Source of the DNA: Nitrospirota bacterium
GTDB lineage: Bacteria; Nitrospirota; Thermodesulfovibrionia; Thermodesulfovibrionales; JdFR-86
Direction: 5' to 3'
DNA: 10,448 nt
Assembly (NCBI GenBank): GCA_030667205.1
Contig: DAOUWH010000032.1
Span: forward strand, 1 to 10,448
Shown here: positions 6,521 to 10,448 of the stretch, in pieces
Layout of the letters: every line of letters starts with the position of its first letter
Position numbering within the stretch: the stretch's first letter is position 1
The notes under the pieces: generated by a model
Seen by the model: only the letters and a program-made list of their open reading frames with translations
Told to the model about the DNA's origin: nothing
Databases searched by the model: none
Position numbers and translations under genes: made by a program

Positions 6521-6913
6521 TTAGCCGACCTTTATCTCTCTAAAACTTTCCCAGAGGCCGTGGATATTGCAAAGGCTCATTGCGATTAATGTCCCCGGCT
6601 GCTTCAGCTGCACCGAGACCGTGGCGGCGTGGTGCGTATAGGCCGGCCCCTCGTTTGCCCCCTCCGTGGACTCGCCGTGGGCCGTGAACTCGCAGTTTGC
6701 GAGCTGGTAGGCGGACTTCCCGCCCTCGGGCTTGTAGAAAATCTGCACGAAACGGATGTGGTGCTCCGTGGTGTTGGGGTGCGAGACCTCCTTGCCCACC
6801 GAGACCTTTATCTCGAAGGTCTCGCCGCCTTTAACCGAGTCGGGGGCCTCGATAACGGGCACGTGCTTTTCCTTTTTCCAGTCCTCGCTCTTTAATAGTT
6901 CGCCGAGTTTCAT
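6521..6913 (-). CDS. Superoxide reductase (neelaredoxin type, one-iron)
   Basis: A 130-residue protein made of the desulfoferrodoxin iron-binding domain alone, without the N-terminal desulforedoxin rubredoxin-like domain. It reduces superoxide to hydrogen peroxide at a non-heme Fe(His)4(Cys) centre in the cytoplasm, typically in anaerobes. All ligands are visible: His17 in EKHVP, with the conserved Glu15-Lys16 pair, His45 in HPN, His51 six residues on, and Cys115 and His118 in CNIHGLW. It starts at ATG 6913 with a strong AAAGGAGG ribosome binding site (6928-6921) 7 bases away. An interrupted palindrome AAAAGG-G-CCTTTT (6978-6990) upstream might be an operator but is unproven. Family assignment is firm; the electron donor, usually rubredoxin, is not in the window. 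Confidence 0.95.
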   Translation of the reverse strand: MKLGELLKSEDWKKEKHVPVIEAPDSVKGGETFEIKVSVGKEVSHPNTTEHHIRFVQIFYKPEGGKSAYQLANCEFTAHGESTEGANEGPAYTHHAATVSVQLKQPGTLIAMSLCNIHGLWESFREIKVG

Positions 6914-7031
6914 GGTGCATCCTCCTTTAATATCGATTGCATTTAGTTTGGACTTCCCTCAGGAAAAGCCTACCAGAAAAAGGGCCTTTTGAGAAGGGGG
7001 GCGACTTACGCATGGGGGGCTGTTTCAATGG

Positions 7032-7061
7032 TTGCCAATTTAAATGCTACTATGCTACCAT
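7032..7061 (+). promoter_or_regulatory. Candidate promoter for the cold-shock gene
   Basis: TTGCCA (7032-7037) is followed after 18 bases by TACCAT (7056-7061), a 5/6 and a 4/6 match to the sigma-70 hexamers. It would give a leader of roughly 115 bases before the start at 7184, in line with the long leaders of cspA-type genes. A 7-base direct repeat ATGCTAC (7044-7050, 7052-7058) lies in the spacer. Confidence 0.35.
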
Positions 7062-7115
7062 TTTACAGAAGTTTAACGGAGTATTGTTGTACTTAGACAG
7101 CAGGACTTAGTACCC

Positions 7116-7176
7116 GCATGTTCAAGATGACATGCCTCCTTAATCTTCAAAAATCTTCAAATAGTCAAAAGGAGGT
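7116..7176 (+). promoter_or_regulatory. Cold-shock leader with Shine-Dalgarno-sequestering element
   Basis: CCTCCTT (7135-7141) is an exact 7-base complement of AAGGAGG (7169-7175), the ribosome binding site of the cold-shock gene. The 27-base loop between them is A/T-rich and holds two copies of AATCTTCAA (7142-7150, 7152-7160). Just upstream, GCATGT (7116-7121) pairs with ACATGC (7130-7135), a stem that shares base 7135 with the anti-Shine-Dalgarno strand. The complementarity is seen directly; a temperature-dependent switch is inferred by analogy with cspA leaders. Confidence 0.5.
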
Positions 7177-7183
7177 AGTCAGC

Positions 7184-7384
7184 ATGGCAAAAGGCACTGT
7201 CAAGTGGTTCAATGAGTCCAAGGGCTACGGATTCATTACCATGGATGAAGGCGGCGACGTTTTCGCGCACTTCTCAGCCATCGAGGGCGACGGCTTCAAG
7301 ACCCTGGCCGAAGGCGACCAGGTGAGCTTTGACGTCGTTGAAGGCGACAAGGGACCTAAGGCAGCCAACATCGTAAAACTCTAA
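7184..7384 (+). CDS. csp: Cold-shock protein (CspA family)
   Basis: A 66-residue single cold-shock domain of standard length. It binds single-stranded RNA and DNA and acts as an RNA chaperone. The RNP1-like motif KGYGFIT (13-19) and RNP2-like VFAHFSAI (26-33) are intact, with the conserved aromatic residues Trp8, Phe9, Tyr15, Phe17, Phe27 and Phe30. An in-frame ATG at 7118 exists, but 7184 is the start: AAGGAGGT lies 7 bases before it and the protein then begins with the family-typical MAKGTVKWFN. The gene stands alone, with a long structured leader upstream and a strong terminator directly after it, so it is a monocistronic unit. Which Csp paralogue it is, and whether it is cold-induced, cannot be told. 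Confidence 0.97.
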   Translation: MAKGTVKWFNESKGYGFITMDEGGDVFAHFSAIEGDGFKTLAEGDQVSFDVVEGDKGPKAANIVKL

Positions 7385-7389
7385 CCATA

Positions 7390-7423
7390 AAAGCCCTGCC
7401 CGGATATCCGGGCAGGGCTTTTT
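7390..7423 (+). terminator. Strong intrinsic terminator after the cold-shock gene
   Basis: A perfect 14-bp stem (7390-7403 with 7408-7421) around the loop ATAT is followed by a T-run (7419-7423, the first three in the stem). It starts 6 bases after the stop codon. The stem has AAA/TTT at its base on both strands, so it may also stop transcription from the convergent aldolase operon, whose last stop is 67 bases away. Confidence 0.95.
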
Positions 7424-7488
7424 AATTCCTCCGAAAACACCCCTTAGATTTTCCGCTAAAAGAACATCTCTTAAAAAGCTGCACCCGC

Positions 7489-8439
7489 TTAGTCCAGGGG
7501 CTCGGGGCTGAACAAGTCCTCATAAAAATCCCTGAGGTTCGGCAGGGTCTCCTCGGACATCGCCTTCATGCCGCTCCGGGGGTGCTCGTTCAGAATCCCG
7601 GTTATCATGTACGGGATGTGGTAGCCCCACTCGACCTTCGCCTTAAGGGGAATGAACTGCTCCTGGATTATCTCTATTATGGGTCTTATATCGAACTTGG
7701 GATTTTTGAGAAATGCCAGCAGTAGCTCAAGCGGACAGTTGCCCGCGCCCCTGCCCATGCCGTATATGGTCGAGTCCAGGCGGTTTACGCCGCAGATTAT
7801 CGCCTCGATGGTGTTGGCGAACGCAAGTTGCTGGTTGTTGTGCGTATGTATGCCTATCTGCTTGCCGGGCAGTGCCTCAAGATACTTTTTGGCAAGAAAC
7901 TGTATCTGCTCGGAGTACATGGCGCCGAAGCTGTCCACGAGATAGACCGTCGGCACGTCGCTCTTTGAAAGGTCCTCAAGGGCCTCGTCGAGGTCCCTTT
8001 CAGAGACCTTTGAGACGGCCATCAGGTTTATGGTCGTCTCGTAGCCCTTGTCCTGGCAGTGCTGTGTGAGGCTGATGGCCTTGTCGACCTGTTTCGCGTA
8101 GCACGCGACCCTTATCATGCTGAGCACGCTCTCGCTCTTGGGCGGGATGTCCTCGTAGTCTATGCGACCGATGTCGGCCATCGCCGAAAGCTTCATCTCC
8201 GTGTCAACGCCGTCTATTATCTCCTTTATGTCATCGTCGTAGCAGAACTTCCACTTGCCGTTTTCGTCCCGTGAGAAGTACTTGTCGGACGACTTGTACC
8301 CTATCTCCATATAGTCCACGCCTGACTTGACCAGCGCCTCGAACACTTTTTTTACGAACTCGTCGCTGAACTGCCAGTTGTTGATCAACCCCCCGTCACG
8401 GACAGTGCAATCCAGCAGCTTGATATCCGGTCTGTACAT
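7489..8439 (-). CDS. HMGL-like (DRE-TIM metallolyase) aldolase family protein
   Basis: A 316-residue TIM-barrel protein related to HMG-CoA lyase and 4-hydroxy-2-oxovalerate aldolase. It begins with LLDCTVRDGG, containing the predicted metal ligand Asp10 and catalytic Arg14. The other metal-ligand signature is GIHTHNN with His198 and His200, and YGMGRGAGN (226-234) ends in the likely Asn ligand. These point to a divalent-metal-dependent carbon-carbon lyase or aldolase acting on a 2-oxo-acid-like substrate. The C-terminal region (WGYHIPYMITGILNEHP, 271-287) is typical of a poorly characterised subgroup, not of true HMG-CoA lyase or 2-isopropylmalate synthase. The start at 8439 has GGAGG (8453-8449) 9 bases upstream. 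It lies 25 bases downstream of the KDPG/KHG aldolase gene and is probably co-transcribed. The substrate is unknown. Confidence 0.82.
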   Translation of the reverse strand: MYRPDIKLLDCTVRDGGLINNWQFSDEFVKKVFEALVKSGVDYMEIGYKSSDKYFSRDENGKWKFCYDDDIKEIIDGVDTEMKLSAMADIGRIDYEDIPPKSESVLSMIRVACYAKQVDKAISLTQHCQDKGYETTINLMAVSKVSERDLDEALEDLSKSDVPTVYLVDSFGAMYSEQIQFLAKKYLEALPGKQIGIHTHNNQQLAFANTIEAIICGVNRLDSTIYGMGRGAGNCPLELLLAFLKNPKFDIRPIIEIIQEQFIPLKAKVEWGYHIPYMITGILNEHPRSGMKAMSEETLPNLRDFYEDLFSPEPLD

Positions 8440-8464
8440 CGCGTGTGTCCTCCAGCAAACAGAT

Positions 8465-9091
8465 TTATTTATTCGGCAGAAGCTTAACGAAACTCTCGGA
8501 AAGCCCTGTAATGGCCTGCCAGTCCCCGGCCCTTACAAGCTCCCGCCCGATAATAGCCGACCCTACTATAATACCCGAAACGTCAGCGGCGAGATACTCT
8601 TTGAAATTCTCAAGCGTAACGCCGCCGCTTGGCATGTACCTTATAAAGGGCAACGGCCCCCTTATGGTCTTGAGAAACTTAAGGCCCCCCATCTCCACAA
8701 ACGGAAAGAGTTTTATTATATCGCCCCCGGCCCTGTGGGCCTTTAAGATCTCGGTGGGCGTGGTTGCCCCGGGGACGGATACCGCGCCTTCGGCCTTGGT
8801 GAACTTAACTATATCCTCATCCAGGTGAGGGCTGACCACATACGACGCCCCTGCCTTAAGGGCCCTCTTTGCCTCGGATACCTCAAGCACCGTTCCCGCG
8901 CCAACTGTTACGCCCTCGGTGCCTACGAGCCTGCCTATGACATCGTCGGCGTCGGGCACCGAGAAGGTTATCTCAACGAGCTTCACGCCTCCGGCGATGC
9001 ATGCCCGCGCGGCCTCGTACGCCTGCTCGGGGGTGTCCGTACGTATCACCACCACGAGCTGATGCTTCTGTATTTTCTCTATCGTGTCCAT
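8465..9091 (-). CDS. eda: KDPG/KHG aldolase (Eda family)
   Basis: A 208-residue class I aldolase of normal length, which cleaves 2-keto-3-deoxy-6-phosphogluconate or 4-hydroxy-2-oxoglutarate to pyruvate plus an aldehyde. Motifs: catalytic Glu40 in VEITFS, GAGTVL (64-69), PGATTPTEI (107-115), the Schiff-base Lys127 in KLFPF, PSGGV and VGSAII at the barrel end. Arg17 in VIRTD matches the conserved early Arg. Where E. coli Eda has LRT after the catalytic Glu, this protein has FSV, so the phosphate or carboxylate contact may differ and the substrate may not be KDPG. No 6-phosphogluconate dehydratase gene is adjacent. It is first in a two-gene unit with the HMGL-like aldolase. It has no clear Shine-Dalgarno sequence. 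Aldolase family is firm, substrate open. Confidence 0.9.
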   Translation of the reverse strand: MDTIEKIQKHQLVVVIRTDTPEQAYEAARACIAGGVKLVEITFSVPDADDVIGRLVGTEGVTVGAGTVLEVSEAKRALKAGASYVVSPHLDEDIVKFTKAEGAVSVPGATTPTEILKAHRAGGDIIKLFPFVEMGGLKFLKTIRGPLPFIRYMPSGGVTLENFKEYLAADVSGIIVGSAIIGRELVRAGDWQAITGLSESFVKLLPNK

Positions 9092-9111
9092 AAAACGTAA
9101 TGTGAAGTAAT

Positions 9112-9120
9112 ATTATAACA
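9112..9120 (-). promoter_or_regulatory. Extended -10 element of the aldolase operon
   Basis: On the - strand the sequence is TGTTATAAT, the same nine bases as ahead of mnmA. It ends 20 bases before the eda ATG, giving an expected leader of about 14 bases. No good -35 hexamer is placed upstream. Confidence 0.5.
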
Positions 9121-9138
9121 TTATGATTATTCAGCCAC

Positions 9139-9168
9139 TTGCCCGCCCCTCACACTCGCATATATAAT
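9139..9168 (+). promoter_or_regulatory. Predicted leuS promoter
   Basis: TTGCCC (9139-9144, 4/6 match) and TATAAT (9163-9168, 6/6) are separated by 18 bases. The expected transcript starts near 9175, leaving about 26 bases that include the strong ribosome binding site. It lies back to back with the aldolase-operon promoter in the 109-base divergent region. Confidence 0.6.
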
Positions 9169-9200
9169 ATCTGCTATATTCAGGGGGGAGGTTTTCACAT

Positions 9201-10448
9201 TTGGAGCAAAAGTACAGTCCCGGACAGGTGGAGCTAAAGTGGCAGCGCTACTGGGACGAAAACGGCCTGCACGCCACGCACCGGGACGAGAGGGAAAAAT
9301 TCTACTGCCTTGAGATGTTCCCCTACCCCTCGGGGAAAATCCACATGGGCCATGTCCGCAACTACGCCATCGGCGACGTAATAGCCCGCTACAAGAGGCT
9401 CAGGGGCTTTAATGTCCTGCACCCGATGGGATGGGACGCCTTCGGCATGCCCGCGGAGAACGCCGCCATCGAAAAGGGCGTCCATCCGGCAAAGTGGACC
9501 TACGAGAATATCTCCCAGATGAGGGCAGAGCTCGACCGCATGGGCCTGAGCTACGACTGGGGGCGCGAGGCCACCACATGCAGCCCCGAATACTACCGAT
9601 GGAACCAGTGGTTTTTCCTGAAGATGCTCGATAAGGGGCTGGCATACAGAAAATCCTCGTTCGTGAACTGGTGCCCCAGCTGTGCCACGGTGCTTGCAAA
9701 CGAGCAGGTCATCGACGGGGGCTGCTGGCGCTGCGACACGGAGGTCGTCCAGAAGGAACTCGAACAATGGTTTTTAAAGATAACCCATTACATCGAAGAG
9801 TTGCTTGAGGCCTGCGACGAGCTTACCGGCTGGCCCGAGCACGTCGTTGCCATGCAGAAAAACTGGATTGGCAAAAGCGACGGCCTGGAAGTGGATTTTC
9901 AGATCGAGGATTCCAACGAGAAAGTGAGGATCTTCACGACTAGGGCCGACACCCTCTTTGGCGTGACCTTCATGGCCCTTGCCCCGGGGCTTGAGCTTGC
10001 GGAGCGGCTCACCGAGGATAAAGATGCCTTACGGAAAATTAAGGAGCACTACGGGGACCAGGAAAAGAAAATCGGCCACTTCACGGGCCGCTACGCCATA
10101 AACCCGGTAGACGGCAAGAAGGTGCCCATATACATTGCCAACTTCGTCCTAATGGAGTACGGCACCGGGGCGATTATGTCCGTGCCAGCGCACGACCAGA
10201 GGGATTTTGAGTTCGCAAAAGAGTACGGTATCCCGGTAAAGACCGTCATCGTGCCCGACAACGGCGGTAAAGAGACTCCCCGCGACGAAGCCATGACCGA
10301 GGCCTTTGAGGAATACGGCGTGCTCGTGGACTCGGGGCGCTTTAGCGGCATGTCCAGCGAGGAGGCCCGCATAGAGATAGCCAAGGATTTAGAGGGGAAA
10401 GGGCTCGGCCAGAGGGTCATAACCTACAGGCTCCGCGACTGGGGCATC
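9201..10448 (+). CDS. leuS: Leucyl-tRNA synthetase, N-terminal 416 residues (partial)
   Basis: This class I aminoacyl-tRNA synthetase charges tRNA-Leu in the cytoplasm; the frame is open to the window end, about half of the usual length. The start is TTG at 9201: GGGGGGAGG ends at 9191, 9 bases before it, the protein then matches the family N-terminus, and no ATG or GTG fits. Motifs: PYPSGKIHMGH (41-51) holding the HIGH-type signature HMGH, HPMGWDAFGMPAENAA (74-89), a zinc-like four-cysteine cluster (Cys158, Cys161, Cys175, Cys178), and the CP1 editing domain with TRADTLFG and YGTGAIMSVPAHDQRD (320-335), whose conserved Asp belongs to the proofreading site. The KMSKS loop and anticodon-binding domain lie beyond the window. 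Confidence 0.97.
   Translation, partial: MEQKYSPGQVELKWQRYWDENGLHATHRDEREKFYCLEMFPYPSGKIHMGHVRNYAIGDVIARYKRLRGFNVLHPMGWDAFGMPAENAAIEKGVHPAKWTYENISQMRAELDRMGLSYDWGREATTCSPEYYRWNQWFFLKMLDKGLAYRKSSFVNWCPSCATVLANEQVIDGGCWRCDTEVVQKELEQWFLKITHYIEELLEACDELTGWPEHVVAMQKNWIGKSDGLEVDFQIEDSNEKVRIFTTRADTLFGVTFMALAPGLELAERLTEDKDALRKIKEHYGDQEKKIGHFTGRYAINPVDGKKVPIYIANFVLMEYGTGAIMSVPAHDQRDFEFAKEYGIPVKTVIVPDNGGKETPRDEAMTEAFEEYGVLVDSGRFSGMSSEEARIEIAKDLEGKGLGQRVITYRLRDWGI

Noticed and set aside
7118..7183. Earlier ATG for the cold-shock protein
   Set aside because: It would add 22 non-family residues, and the strong AAGGAGGT site positions the start at 7184.
9234..9767. 177-codon frame on the - strand opposite leuS
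   Set aside because: The leuS frame has the synthetase motifs across the same bases, and the antisense frame shows low-complexity composition and no domain.

Overview
The window is gene-dense bacterial DNA, fairly GC-rich, with many AGG and ATA codons. It carries eleven complete genes and two partial ones. A one-iron superoxide reductase, a CcdA-type thiol transporter and molybdenum-cofactor genes suggest an anaerobic or microaerophilic bacterium. The style fits Desulfobacterota or Nitrospirota, but that placement is an impression from gene content and codon use, not a proven assignment. No mobile element, CRISPR array, tRNA or rRNA was seen, and no gap without a gene exceeds 300 bases.

Layout. 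Positions 1-153 are the tail of a response-regulator receiver domain. 265-2593 hold a two-gene overlapping unit on the + strand: a YbhN/AglD-type multi-spanning membrane protein and a membrane-anchored transglutaminase-like protein. cysM (3621-2713, -) converges on that unit and diverges from mnmA (3736-4788, +). mnmA ends inside a tandem pair of hairpins. Next comes a tightly overlapped + strand operon of a MOSC protein, a MogA/MoaB protein and CcdA (4885-6520). A superoxide reductase gene (6913-6521, -) abuts ccdA tail to tail with no spacer. A cold-shock protein gene (7184-7384, +) follows a leader whose bases can pair with its own Shine-Dalgarno sequence, and ends in a textbook terminator. 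The - strand then carries a two-aldolase operon: a KDPG/KHG-type class I aldolase (9091-8465) followed by an HMGL-like metal-dependent aldolase (8439-7489). Divergent from it, leuS starts at a TTG codon (9201) and runs off the window.

How the genes fit together. Several concern sulfur handling: cysteine synthesis (CysM), tRNA 2-thiolation (MnmA), a probable sulfur-carrier MOSC protein and transmembrane thiol transfer (CcdA). MogA and MOSC point to molybdenum-cofactor maturation. Superoxide reductase is oxygen defence. The two aldolases probably act on related 2-oxo acids, substrate unknown. Most genes are recognisable families. The less ordinary signals are the cold-shock leader, an apparently leaderless mnmA, the repeated hairpins at the mnmA stop, the aldolase pair, and a CysM with a Cys-Gly-Lys-Cys tail and features like those of O-phosphoserine-using enzymes.
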